Of a stretch of 64,000 nucleotides of DNA, positions 17,254-26,176 are shown piece after piece (position 1 is the first letter of the stretch; every line of letters begins with the position of its first letter). The stretch is from Allobosea sp. OK403 (GTDB taxonomy: Bacteria > Pseudomonadota > Alphaproteobacteria > Rhizobiales > Beijerinckiaceae). Location of the stretch: NCBI RefSeq assembly GCF_900113835.1, contig NZ_FOQV01000001.1, positions 1,178,001-1,242,000 of the forward strand, in the 5' to 3' direction. A model generated the notes under the pieces. The model saw nothing but the letters and a program-made list of their open reading frames with translations, was not told where the DNA came from and ran no database searches. The translations under genes were made by a program, and so were the position numbers.

Positions 17254-18798
17254 ATGATGAACGAAACGACGATGCAGCCGAGCCGTCGGGCTTTCCTGGC
17301 AGGCGCAGCGGCCTTCGCCGGCAACCTTGCCGGGCCGGGCGCAATCAGGGCGGCGCGCGCGCAGGGCAAGGACATGCTGCGCTTTGCCCTGTCGAGCTAT
17401 CCGTCGAGCTTGCGTCCATTCCAGCACGCCGGCACCAGCGCCGGCGCCGTTAAGCTGATGATCCATCGCGGTCTCGTCGGCTACGACGCCACCGGCAAGC
17501 TGCGTGGCGAGATTGCCGAAAGCTTTCGCGCCGATGGCGAGCGCGCCTATGTCTTCGAGCTGCGCGAGAACGCCAGATTCCACAATGGCGATCGCGTCAC
17601 CGGCGAGGATGTGAAGTTCACGATCGAGCAGATCGCCGGCGCGAAATCGACCGCCTATCTCAAGGCCGCCTACGAGATCGTCGAGCAGGTCGAGGTCAAG
17701 GGACGCAGCGTCCGCATCCTGCTGAAAGCCCCCTCCGCCACATTCCCCTTCCACCTCGCCAGCTTCAACGCACCGATCATCTCGGCGAAATCGAGCGATG
17801 CGGAGGCGATCGGCTGCGGCCCCTACCGCATCACCGAGATCGAGCGTGGCACCCGGATGGATCTCGCCGCCTTCGACGGCTATTTCCGCCCCGGCTTTCC
17901 GAAGACGCCCAAGCTGCGCTGCATCGCCTATGCCGACGAGAACCTGCGCGTCGCGGCGCTCCAGGCCGGCGATGTCGATCTGATCGAGTATGTGCCCTGG
18001 CAGAGCATGGAAGCGATCGGCGCCAATCCGGCTTTGAAGCTCGATGCGACGGATGGCCCCTTCATGGGCCTCGTCTTCAACACCAGGCAGGGCCCCTTCG
18101 CCAATCCCAAATTGCGCCAGGCCGTGGCCTATGCGGTCGACCGCGCCGATGTGGTCAAGGCTGCCTTCTTCGGCCATGGCACGCCGATGGAAGGGCTGCC
18201 GATCGTCCCGAATTCGCCCTTCTACGATGCGGCGCGCGAAGCGCATTGGAAACAGGACATCGCCAGGGCCAAGCAGCTCCTGGCCGAGGCCGGAATGCCG
18301 GACGGCTTCCAGACCACCCTGCTCTCCTCAGCGCAATACGGCATGCACAAGGACACTGCCGAGGTCGTGCAGCAGAGCCTCGCGGCGGTCGGGATCCGCG
18401 CCACGCTACAATTACCCGACTATGCGACGCGCCTTCAGCTCGGCAATCGCGGCCAGTACGAGCTCGCCGTCGTCGGCTATGCGCTCGACTATGAGGACCC
18501 CGACGCGATGTCGAGCTTCCTCGCCGGCAGCTCGCCCTCCTATCAGCGTTCCTTCGGCTTCGAGAATAAGGCGATCACCGAGCTGCTCGCCAAGGGGCGC
18601 GCCGAGCTCGATCTCGCCGCGCGCAAGACGACCTATGACGAGATGATCCGGCTCGCACTCGCGGAAGCACCGATGGTCGGGCTTGCCTGGCGCTCGCAGG
18701 GCTATGCCTTCCGGCGGGAGCTCACGGGCTTTCACAGCCTGCCCGGTTCGCTCTCATTCTATTCGCCGGTCACCATCGAGGAGGCGAGCCTGGTTTGA
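17254..18798 (+). CDS. ABC transporter solute-binding protein, family 5 (oligopeptide/nickel type), Tat-exported
   Basis: 514 residues. A twin-arginine signal (PSRRAFLAGAAAFAGN) is followed by the SBP_bac_5 fold (GEIAESFRADGERAYVFELR, NGDRVTGEDVKFTIEQ, FANPKLRQAVAYAVDRADV). A strong AAAGGAG lies before the ATG pair at 17254/17257. Genes for its permeases and ATPases are missing here, which is unusual because family 5 systems normally sit together. It is transcribed after hyuAB, so its ligand may be the ring compound or a related dipeptide. Confidence 0.88.
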   Translation: MMNETTMQPSRRAFLAGAAAFAGNLAGPGAIRAARAQGKDMLRFALSSYPSSLRPFQHAGTSAGAVKLMIHRGLVGYDATGKLRGEIAESFRADGERAYVFELRENARFHNGDRVTGEDVKFTIEQIAGAKSTAYLKAAYEIVEQVEVKGRSVRILLKAPSATFPFHLASFNAPIISAKSSDAEAIGCGPYRITEIERGTRMDLAAFDGYFRPGFPKTPKLRCIAYADENLRVAALQAGDVDLIEYVPWQSMEAIGANPALKLDATDGPFMGLVFNTRQGPFANPKLRQAVAYAVDRADVVKAAFFGHGTPMEGLPIVPNSPFYDAAREAHWKQDIARAKQLLAEAGMPDGFQTTLLSSAQYGMHKDTAEVVQQSLAAVGIRATLQLPDYATRLQLGNRGQYELAVVGYALDYEDPDAMSSFLAGSSPSYQRSFGFENKAITELLAKGRAELDLAARKTTYDEMIRLALAEAPMVGLAWRSQGYAFRRELTGFHSLPGSLSFYSPVTIEEASLV

Positions 18799-18962
18799 GT
18801 CGAGCGTGCAGAATGTCCGGATCTGTGTCCAGGCGGCGTGAAACCTCATTGCGGCGAGCAAGGCGACAACGCAATCTAGGCCGACTCGCGCTGCGGCCTT
18901 GGATTGCTTCGTCCCCCGCCATGGCGGGACCGCTTGTCGGGGCAACGCGCTAAGGATCGACC

Positions 18963-19670
18963 ATGGACAGCTCAGCGCTTGACCGACATCGCCAGCGTTG
19001 GCTGCCGATCCGCTATGTGCGGGCGAGGCCGCGCCTGTTTCTCTGCGCAGTCCTGGGCGTTCTGGTCAGCTTGGTTCTGCCCGAGGTCTGGCGCCCGACA
19101 ACGCGTGCTCTGGTGGCTTGGAATGCGGCAACGATCGCGTTCCTCGTCAGCATCATCGCGATGATGCTGCGCGCGACGCATCACACGATACGCCGTAACG
19201 CGGCTCTACAGGATGAAGGTCAGTTCCTGATCCTGTCGCTGGCGATCCTGGCGGCTATTGCCAGCATCGGCGCCATCGTGGCTGAGCTCGGCTCGGTCAA
19301 GGATGCAGTCGGGGTCGTGAAAGGGCTCCATCTCGGCCTGGCTTTCCTGACGATCGTCTCGGCCTGGGGGTTCGTCCATGTGATGTTCGCGCTGCATTAT
19401 GCGCATGAGTATTTCGACGAATGGCGGTCCCATCCGGAAGCAAAGCCGGAAATGCGCGGCGGTCTCGACATTCCAGGCAATGAAGATTGCCCCGACTATT
19501 GGGACTTTCTCTATTTTTCTTTCGTGATCGGCGTCGCCTCGGCAACGGCCGACATCAACATCGCCTCCCGTTCGATCCGCCGGGTGGCGCTGGTCCATTG
19601 CGTCCTGGCCTTCTTCTTCAACCTGGCCATTCTCGGCCTGACCATCAACATCGCCGCCAGCCTGATCTGA
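18963..19670 (+). CDS. DUF1345 family membrane protein
   Basis: 235-residue integral membrane protein with about five hydrophobic segments. The DUF1345 hallmarks are here: HVMFALHYAHEYF, then DYWDFLYFSFVIGVASATAD and a final hydrophobic helix pair. Function is unknown for the family. It stands between unrelated units, with a 160-base gap upstream, and converges with the radical SAM gene 15 bases downstream. Confidence 0.85.
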   Translation: MDSSALDRHRQRWLPIRYVRARPRLFLCAVLGVLVSLVLPEVWRPTTRALVAWNAATIAFLVSIIAMMLRATHHTIRRNAALQDEGQFLILSLAILAAIASIGAIVAELGSVKDAVGVVKGLHLGLAFLTIVSAWGFVHVMFALHYAHEYFDEWRSHPEAKPEMRGGLDIPGNEDCPDYWDFLYFSFVIGVASATADINIASRSIRRVALVHCVLAFFFNLAILGLTINIAASLI

Positions 19671-19685
19671 GATCGGCCCGGCAGG

Positions 19686-21308
19686 CTATGCGGCCGCAAC
19701 CTCCCGCGCGCCCTCTTCAACCGGCAGCGCGCGATATCCACCACCGTCTAGCTCGTCGATCTGCCGTTGCACCTGGGCGATGACCTGCCGGGAGAACGGG
19801 CCGAGATGCAGATAAAGCGCCACCATCATCATCACATAGGGCAAGGCCTGGCGATTATGCGCGAGGCAATCGATCACCGTCTTCCAGAACTCGCCGCGCA
19901 CGCCTCCCTTTGTCGTCGTCATGCGCCAGAACAGGCGCCATGACGATTTCAGCTCCTGCAACTCCATCGATTTCGGCAGTTCCAACCGACGATTGGTGCA
20001 GTCGAGCGCGCGGCCGACACGCCTGACGCGGCCAAAGAAGGCGCTCGGCTTGTAGACCGCCTCCAGGACCGTTTTGTAGTCCGCGAGAATGGCGCGGCGC
20101 GGGCGGCTGGTTTGGAAATTGAGACCGGCGGTGCATTGATCGCCCTGCCCTTGCGAGTGGTCGGCTTCTTCCGGGATGCCGAGCCTGCCCTCGCGCTCCA
20201 GCCGCTTGGTGAGCTGGGTGTTGGGCAGGGCATAGAGCAGCCCGACCATGCAGACCGGGATCGCCATGTCCTCGATACAATCGATCATGCCGCGCGCGAC
20301 GCTGCCCTTCTCGCTGTCGAAGCCGAGGATGAAACCAGCGTTCACGAACAGCCCGGCCTGATAGATCTTGTGCACGCTCTCCTGCAGGCTGCGGCGGGTG
20401 TTCTGCTTCTTCTGCATCGAAATCAGCGTGTCGGTATCAGGACTCTCGATCCCGACGAAGATCGTGAAGAAGTTGGCCTCGCTCATCGACCGCATCAGGC
20501 CCTCGTCGTCGGCGAGGTTGATCGATGCCTCGGTGGAGAACTCGAAGGGGAAGTTCTTCTCGGTGATCCAGCGCTTGAGGTCGGGCAGGAAGCGCTTGAG
20601 CGCCTTCTTGTTGCCGATGAGATTGTCATCGACGAAATCGACATGGCCGCGATAGCCGAGCCCATAAAGCGTATCCAGCTCGGTCAAGATCTGGGCGTTG
20701 GTCTTGGTGCGTGGCACACGCCCATAGAGCTCGATGATATCGCAGAACTCGCAATTGAACGGGCAACCGCGCGAGAACTGGACGCCAACATGCAGATAGT
20801 GCTCGAATTTCAGAAGGTCGAAACGCGGCGTCGGACTCTTGGCGACATCGGTCTTGCCCATCTCGGACTGGAAGACGCCGGTCCGCGCGCCCGCCAGCCA
20901 GGCCGCCACGAAATCGGCCATGATCTCCTCGGCCTCGCCGAGTACCCGGAAATCCGCGGCCGCATAGAGATGCGGCGTCGAGGTTGCATCAGGCCCGCCG
21001 ACCACGACGGGTTTGCCTCGCGAGCGGCACAGTTCGATCACCGCCAGCGAGCCGTCCTGCTGCGGCAGCATGCCTCCGGTCATCACGAGATCGGCCCAGG
21101 CGAGCTCCTGTTCGTCGAGTTCCTCCGTGTTCAGATCGACGAGGCGAATCTCCCAATCCGCAGGCAGCAGGGCCGCAACCGTGATCAAGCCGAGTGGCGC
21201 GGCCGGGTGGCGCGCTCCGGCGAGTTCGCATGTCGCCTTGTAGTTCCAGAAGGAGCCCGCATTGAAGCGCGGATAGATCATCAAGACCTTGTTGCGATCG
21301 GAGTGCAT
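19686..21308 (-). CDS. B12-binding domain radical SAM protein (DUF4070-like C-terminus)
   Basis: 540 residues. The N-terminal cobalamin-binding-like domain (PLGLITVAALLPADWEIRLV, TGGMLPQQDGSLAVIELC, VVVGGPDATSTPHLY) lacks an obvious DxHxxG motif. A radical SAM core follows with the [4Fe-4S] motif C-x3-C-x2-C in RGCPFNCEFCDIIELYGRVP, and VDFVDDNLIGNK. The C-terminus is helical. Relatives modify hopanoids or lipids by methylation or related radical steps; the substrate here is unknown. The ATG at 21308 is preceded by GAAGGAGATGGC. No hopanoid gene is nearby. Confidence 0.85.
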   Translation of the reverse strand: MHSDRNKVLMIYPRFNAGSFWNYKATCELAGARHPAAPLGLITVAALLPADWEIRLVDLNTEELDEQELAWADLVMTGGMLPQQDGSLAVIELCRSRGKPVVVGGPDATSTPHLYAAADFRVLGEAEEIMADFVAAWLAGARTGVFQSEMGKTDVAKSPTPRFDLLKFEHYLHVGVQFSRGCPFNCEFCDIIELYGRVPRTKTNAQILTELDTLYGLGYRGHVDFVDDNLIGNKKALKRFLPDLKRWITEKNFPFEFSTEASINLADDEGLMRSMSEANFFTIFVGIESPDTDTLISMQKKQNTRRSLQESVHKIYQAGLFVNAGFILGFDSEKGSVARGMIDCIEDMAIPVCMVGLLYALPNTQLTKRLEREGRLGIPEEADHSQGQGDQCTAGLNFQTSRPRRAILADYKTVLEAVYKPSAFFGRVRRVGRALDCTNRRLELPKSMELQELKSSWRLFWRMTTTKGGVRGEFWKTVIDCLAHNRQALPYVMMMVALYLHLGPFSRQVIAQVQRQIDELDGGGYRALPVEEGAREVAAA

Positions 21309-21659
21309 GCCATCTCCTTCTTCGCGCGGGGCGCGACGCGGTGCGGTGTGCATGGCTGGCGAGCCCCCCAGACAACGGAACCGCCAGCGCAGTGCCGGAA
21401 CCTTGTTGCCTGAGAATAATGTCAAGAAATCGTCCCAGCCGGCGCCGATCGACTGCGGTCCCAAAACAGAGTTTGTCGACCTCAAGGCGCAAGCGCCCTC
21501 GAACCCATCGCGACGGAGCGCAAATACAAAAGTATCGGATCTAGAAAGATTGCATGACGTATGTCGATACAGCAGAAATTTCATGCCGGTCTGGAACGAA
21601 AACGTTCAAATCGAAATCGGAAGCTTGAAACGCGCTCCAAAATATGGAGCTTCCTCGAT
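21309..21659. other. Non-coding stretch between the radical SAM gene and the M20 fossil
   Basis: Less G/C-rich than its surroundings, especially 21520-21650. The open frames here are extensions of neighbours or lack coding character. It probably contains the radical SAM promoter. Confidence 0.5.
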
Positions 21660-21887
21660 CTACGCCGTCGCTCGGGGCGCTCGCAGCCGGCCAAGCTCGT
21701 ACAGCAGCACAGCCCCGGGGCGCAGCCCGCTATAGAAGCAGTCAAGCGTCAGGCTGTTCGGCTCGTCGGGGTTCGCATAGAGCGTGACGAAAGCCGGAAT
21801 GCCGAGAATCTTGGTGAAGACATAGCCCGACAGGCTGCCGAAGCCCGCCGAGGTCGTGCAGCCCGGCTCCGCGCCGACCGCATGGCG
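21660..21887 (-). pseudogene. Fossil copy of an M20 peptidase C-terminus
   Basis: Minus-strand codons give GFGSLSGYVFTKILGIPAFV, then YANPDEPN-SLTLDCFYSGLR and LLYELGRLRAP. This matches the last 70 residues of the intact M20 peptidase at 23636-25012 (GFGSLPGYVFTKILGIPAFV, ANPDEANHAPNENLTLDC), with a deletion of about six codons that removes the HAPNE segment, including the metal-ligand histidine. The first 380 or so codons are absent. The truncation point lies just before the GMC oxidoreductase start, so the intact gene and the fossil flank that gene. Confidence 0.85.
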
Positions 21888-21939
21888 CGTGGGGTCCGGT
21901 CATGTCAGAACGTGGCGTAGACAGGGAGAATCTGAGCGG

Positions 21940-23484
21940 ATGTACGACGTGATCGTGGTGGGCGCCGGTTCGGCCGGAGCGCCGCTGGCCGCCCGGCTTT
22001 CGGAGGATCCGAACCGCCGCGTGCTGCTGCTGGAGGCCGGGCGCGACTGGCGCGCCGCCGAGGCGCCGCATGCGCTGCGCAGCGCCAACATCATCCCGTT
22101 CATGCACGATCCGGCGCATCAGGCGCAGTGGCAGTGGCCCGAGCTGATGACCCGCCGGACCGCGGCGCAGGAGCCGCGCTTCTACTGGCGCGGCCGAGCG
22201 CTCGGCGGCTCCTCCACGGTGAACGCCCAGATCGCCATTCGCGGCGTCGCGGAAGCCTTCGACACCTGGGCCGAGTACGGCTGCGAAGGCTGGTCCTCGG
22301 AGGACGTGCTGCCGGTCTTCGACGCCATTGAGGGCGATCCGCAGGCCGGCACCGCCGGCCCCTTGCCGGTGTATCGCGCGCCGGAAAGCAGCTGGGGCCA
22401 TGTCGACCTCGCCTTCCGTGATGCGGCTCTGGCTGCCGGCTATCCCTGGCTCGGCAACCTCAACGCGCTGCAGGGCGAAGGGATTGCGACCAACCCGATC
22501 AACTCCCGTGACGGCGCGCGCATCTCCACCAACGACGCCTATCTGGAACCGGTGCGGGGACGCGCGAATCTGGAGATCCGTGGCGGCGCCATGGTCGACA
22601 AGATCCTGTTCGACGGCCATCGCGCCCGTGCGGTGCGGGTGCGCTTTGCCGGTGAGGAGTGGACGGAGATCGAGGGCCGCGAGATCGTGCTCTGCGCCGG
22701 CGCGATCCACAGCCCCACCATCCTGATGCGCTCGGGGCTAGGCCCGGCCGTGCAATTGGCGGCGCTGGGAATTCCCGTGCTGCGCGACCAGCCTTTTGTA
22801 GGGCGCAACCTGATGGACCATCCGGTGCTGCGCCTCAGCCTGGCCCTCAAGCCCGGCTTCGTCGCGCATGACCCCGATTCCCGCCACACCAATTGCTGCC
22901 TGACCTATAGCAGCGGCCTCGGCGGCGGCGGCCGGCGCGACATGATCATGGTCGCCTATAACCATCGCGGCTTCGTGGGCGCCATGCCCGGGCCGGGCGG
23001 AGGGGTGGGCGTATCGCTCTACGATGCGTTCTCGCGTGGCGAATTGCGCCTGAGCTCGGCCGATCCCGATGCCAATCCGATCGTGGACGAGAACATGCTG
23101 GCCGACCCGCGCGACCGGCTACGCATGCGCGACGCGGTACGGCGGCTGGCCGCACTCGCCGAGCAGCCAGCCCTGCGCGCGGTCTGCGACGATATCCGCT
23201 TCTGCGAAACCCCGCTCAGCCCGGCCGAGGCGGCCGCCTTGCCGGAGGCCGAGCTCGATGCGCTGATGCTGCAGGAGGCGAGCGACATCCAGCACGCCGC
23301 CGGAACCTGCCACATGACCGCCTATCACGATCCGCGCGGCGTGGTGGATCCGGATCTGCGGGTGCGCGGCGTCGCGGGGCTAAGGGTCGCCGACGCCTCG
23401 ATCATGCCGACCGATTGCCGGGCGAACCTGCACTTCACCTGCGTGATGATCGGCGAGGCCCTGGCGCGGCGGATGCGCGCCTAG
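21940..23484 (+). CDS. GMC-family FAD oxidoreductase
   Basis: 514 residues. FAD-binding MYDVIVVGAGSAGAPLAARL at the start, LLLEAGRDW, the GMC signature RALGGSSTVNAQIAIRG, second signature GAIHSPTILMRSGLGP, and a C-terminal active site with HAAGTCHM and later NLHFTCVMIGEALARRM. The family oxidises alcohols such as choline, glucose or long-chain alcohols; the substrate here is open. The usual second-site NTNAP-like wording is replaced by NLHFT. GGGAGAA precedes the ATG. No signal peptide. Confidence 0.88.
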   Translation: MYDVIVVGAGSAGAPLAARLSEDPNRRVLLLEAGRDWRAAEAPHALRSANIIPFMHDPAHQAQWQWPELMTRRTAAQEPRFYWRGRALGGSSTVNAQIAIRGVAEAFDTWAEYGCEGWSSEDVLPVFDAIEGDPQAGTAGPLPVYRAPESSWGHVDLAFRDAALAAGYPWLGNLNALQGEGIATNPINSRDGARISTNDAYLEPVRGRANLEIRGGAMVDKILFDGHRARAVRVRFAGEEWTEIEGREIVLCAGAIHSPTILMRSGLGPAVQLAALGIPVLRDQPFVGRNLMDHPVLRLSLALKPGFVAHDPDSRHTNCCLTYSSGLGGGGRRDMIMVAYNHRGFVGAMPGPGGGVGVSLYDAFSRGELRLSSADPDANPIVDENMLADPRDRLRMRDAVRRLAALAEQPALRAVCDDIRFCETPLSPAEAAALPEAELDALMLQEASDIQHAAGTCHMTAYHDPRGVVDPDLRVRGVAGLRVADASIMPTDCRANLHFTCVMIGEALARRMRA

Positions 23485-23487
23485 GGT

Positions 23488-23609
23488 ATTTTCGAGCGAA
23501 GTGGACACCGGTTCTCCCGCGACAAACGCGAAGCGTTTGCGCGGAGAAAACGCGTTGAAACAAAGAGCTGGAGCCGTTTCCGATCCAGTCGGATCAGAAA
23601 CGGCTCCAG
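23488..23609. repeat. Intergenic palindromic element (type with GAGCGAAGTGG core), copy 1
   Basis: Begins just after the GMC stop and has a core TTTTCGAGCGAAGTGGACAC shared with the element at 50583. It contains a small hairpin CAAACGC-GAA-GCGTTTG (23523-23539) and a long hairpin with arms CTGGAGCCGTTTC (from 23568) and GAAACGGCTCCAG (to 23609). Placed between convergent genes, it may also act as a two-way transcription stop, though no T-run follows. Confidence 0.75.
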
Positions 23610-23635
23610 AACAAGGGGCGCCCTACCCAGCCCGC

Positions 23636-25012
23636 TCAGGGAGCCCGCAGCTGGCCCAGCTCGTGCAGCAGCGCGGCCCCGGTGCGTAGCCCGCTATAGA
23701 AGCAGTCGAGTGTCAGGTTTTCGTTCGGGGCATGGTTCGCCTCGTCGGGATTGGCATAGGGCGTGACGAAGGCGGGAATGCCGAGGATCTTGGTGAAGAC
23801 ATAGCCCGGCAGGCTGCCGAAGCCCGCCGGGATCAGCAGCGGCTCCACGCCTTGCGCGGCGACGAAGGCCCGGCGCAGCACCGGGGTGAAGGGCGAGGCA
23901 ATCGGCGTCTTGGAGGGCTGCATGCCCTTCTCCACCGCGATGAACTCGACCTCCGGCGCGTGCCTGGCGACATGAGCCGCTATCTTGCGCAGGACATCTT
24001 CCGGGTCCTGCGCGCCCACCAGCCTGACATCGCATTTCACGAAGGCCTCGTTGGGCAGCACCGTCTTGGAGCCGGGCCCGCCATAGCCGCCGTGCAAGCC
24101 GTTGATCGTCAAGGTCGGGCGGAAGCAGAGACGATCGTAGAAGGGCCGCTCCGCCGGTGCATCGAGCCGTGTGAGCCCAAGGCTGTGCTTGAACGCCTCG
24201 ATGTCGAGCGGCAGGCGCTCGATCGCGGCAAGCTCCTCCGGTGAAGGGGGCTCGACGCCGTCATGGAAGCCTTCGATGGTGATCTCGCCAGCCTCGTTCT
24301 TCATGGTGCCGAGCAGATGCACCAGCGTCCAGATCGGGTTGGGCACGACGCCGCCGAAATTGCCGGAATGCACGTCGCGGCTGGCATGGCGGCAACGCAG
24401 CTCGAAGGACGCCACGCCGCGCGAACCGAACTTGATAGCGGCCGCCCCGCTGGCATGGCGCGGACCGTCGGCGGTCACCGCGAGATCGGCCTTCAGCACG
24501 TCCTTATTGGCGCGCACGAAGCCGGCGATGTTCGGGCTGCCGATCTCCTCCTCGCCTTCCAGCATCAGGATGACGTTGCAGGGAAGGGTTCCATGCACCT
24601 TGAGGTGGGATTCGATCGCCAGGATCTGTGCGAAATGCTGACCCTTATTGTCGCCGACACCGCGCGCATAGAGACGGCCATCTCGGATGGTGGGCTCGAA
24701 GGGTGGCGAGAGCCATTTCTCGAGCGGGTCCGGCGGCTGCACGTCGTAGTGGCCGTAGAGCAGCACGGTCGGCTTGCCCGGCGCCTTCTCCCAGCGCGCG
24801 ACGACCATGGGGTGCCCCTCGGTCGGCATCAGGCTGGTTTCGAGCCCGATATCGCTCAGCATCTCCACCAACAGCGCCCCGACTTCGGCAATGCCGACAT
24901 TTTCGGCGCTAATGCTGGGATGGCGAAGATAGGCGATCAGGCGATCGAGGAAACTCGCTCGGTTCGTCTCGATATGCTCGAAAACCGCAGCCAGCGCATC
25001 GGAGGAAGGCAT
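23636..25012 (-). CDS. M20 family metallopeptidase / dipeptidase
   Basis: 458-residue di-zinc hydrolase of the CNDP-like carboxypeptidase group, hydrolysing dipeptides or N-acyl amino acids. Zinc and catalytic landmarks: VLLYGHYDVQPPDPLEKW, GRLYARGVGDNKGQ, LMLEGEEEIGSPN, the dimer-domain RDVHSGNFGG, and late NHAPNENLTLDC. No signal peptide, so probably cytosolic. A peptidase beside hydantoinase genes fits processing of N-carbamoyl or peptide-like products, but that is inference. A decayed copy of its C-terminus lies at 21660-21887. Confidence 0.9.
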   Translation of the reverse strand: MPSSDALAAVFEHIETNRASFLDRLIAYLRHPSISAENVGIAEVGALLVEMLSDIGLETSLMPTEGHPMVVARWEKAPGKPTVLLYGHYDVQPPDPLEKWLSPPFEPTIRDGRLYARGVGDNKGQHFAQILAIESHLKVHGTLPCNVILMLEGEEEIGSPNIAGFVRANKDVLKADLAVTADGPRHASGAAAIKFGSRGVASFELRCRHASRDVHSGNFGGVVPNPIWTLVHLLGTMKNEAGEITIEGFHDGVEPPSPEELAAIERLPLDIEAFKHSLGLTRLDAPAERPFYDRLCFRPTLTINGLHGGYGGPGSKTVLPNEAFVKCDVRLVGAQDPEDVLRKIAAHVARHAPEVEFIAVEKGMQPSKTPIASPFTPVLRRAFVAAQGVEPLLIPAGFGSLPGYVFTKILGIPAFVTPYANPDEANHAPNENLTLDCFYSGLRTGAALLHELGQLRAP

Positions 25013-25341
25013 GACTTTGTCCCTGACGGAGGAAAGATAGGCCTGAAGGCGCAGAACGCCTCATCACCTATTTCTAGATAGTTGAGCCCGATGCTTGATG
25101 AAACGGTTTATCGGGATGCCAGCATCTTTCGCACGGCGTCCTTCGCCTGTCCGGAAGCCTCTCGGCCCTCGCTGGAGAGGCCCGAGCCGCAACCAATTCG
25201 CCCGCCCTTTCTGACAGCGCCAGACGATTTGCGGCTGCACGCCCCCTGATCCGGGCATCCGAAGAAAACTGATCAGCACGGCCAGAGTGGGCATTGACCT
25301 CCTCGCAGCTTTCATCATAGCGTATCAAATAACAAAATGAT
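25013..25341. other. Intergenic region between the M20 gene and iclR
   Basis: Divergent promoter region. Minus-strand open frames here have no recognisable domain. The part nearest iclR (25310-25365) is A/T-rich and carries the operator listed next. Confidence 0.5.
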
Positions 25342-25363
25342 GTTTCATTATATGAAATGAAAC
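25342..25363. promoter_or_regulatory. Probable IclR operator
   Basis: Perfect inverted repeat GTTTCAT (25342-25348) and ATGAAAC (25357-25363), with an overlapping inner repeat TTTCAT-TAT-ATGAAA (25343-25357). It sits directly upstream of the likely TTG start of the IclR gene, a typical place for autoregulation. IclR-family sites are often palindromes with TTTCA-like arms. Confidence 0.55.
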
Positions 25364-25377
25364 ACAGAGGAACGCTC

Positions 25378-26172
25378 TTGCCGACGAAACCCGATCCAGA
25401 TGCGGCCAAAGCCGCACCGGCCGGCACCAGCACGCTCGATCTCGCCTTGCAGGCAGTCGAGTACCTGGTGCAGCAGAGCCGTCCGGCGGCGCTGGCGCAG
25501 ATCGCCGGCGCGCTGGGGGCATCGAAAGCCACGATCTACCGGCATCTGGTGACGCTGCAGCGCCACGGCTTCGTGCGGCAGGATGCCGAGACCGGTCGTT
25601 ACGAAGCCGGCATCAAGCTGATGGTGCTGGGCGAGTCGCTGCGGCAGCGCTTCGACATCGTCAGCGCCGCCCGCGAGGAGCTGATGACGCTGCGCGATCG
25701 CACCGGCCAGGCCGTCACGGTCTGCGCCGCGATCGACGCCGAGCTGATCGTCCTCGAATTGATCCAGGGCCGCACGCTTATCGAATTCGCCACGCGCCCC
25801 GGCACGCGGCTCGCTTTCCATGCCAGCGCACATGGCAAGATCTGGCTCGCCTTCGGCTCACAGGAGCGCACGGCCGCCATTGCCAATGGCGAGCTCAAGG
25901 CCTGGACGCCAGCGACGATCGTCACGCGGGATGCCCTGCTCGCTGATCTCGACGCCGTACGCGAGCGTGGCTGGGCCACCGCACCCGACGAGGTCATCAC
26001 CGGCGTCAACACGCTCGCCGCCCCCGTCTTCGACCATCGCCAGATTCTCGTCGGCTCGATCGCCATCGTCGGCGCGACACAGTTCATCCCTCCCGTCCCC
26101 GATCCCGAACAGATCCGCGAAGTCGTCGGCAGCGCCGCGCGCATCTCGCGGGGATTGACCTGGAAAGACTGA
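25378..26172 (+). CDS. IclR-family transcriptional regulator (likely TTG start)
   Basis: 264 residues with an N-terminal winged helix (STLDLALQAVEYLVQQSRPA, ASKATIYRHLVTLQRHGFV) and a C-terminal IclR effector domain (LRDRTGQAVTVCAAID, HASAHGKIWLAF, GVNTLAAPVFDH). An in-frame ATG at 25357 lies inside the operator palindrome and has no ribosome site. The TTG at 25378 has AGAGGAA six bases upstream, so I prefer it. Four bases separate it from hyuA, so it is probably co-transcribed with and controls the unit that follows. Confidence 0.88.
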   Translation: MPTKPDPDAAKAAPAGTSTLDLALQAVEYLVQQSRPAALAQIAGALGASKATIYRHLVTLQRHGFVRQDAETGRYEAGIKLMVLGESLRQRFDIVSAAREELMTLRDRTGQAVTVCAAIDAELIVLELIQGRTLIEFATRPGTRLAFHASAHGKIWLAFGSQERTAAIANGELKAWTPATIVTRDALLADLDAVRERGWATAPDEVITGVNTLAAPVFDHRQILVGSIAIVGATQFIPPVPDPEQIREVVGSAARISRGLTWKD

Positions 26173-26176
26173 AGCC

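Noticed and set aside
21309-21584. N-terminal extension of the radical SAM protein
   Set aside because: The extra residues do not resemble the family and a strong ribosome site marks the ATG at 21308.
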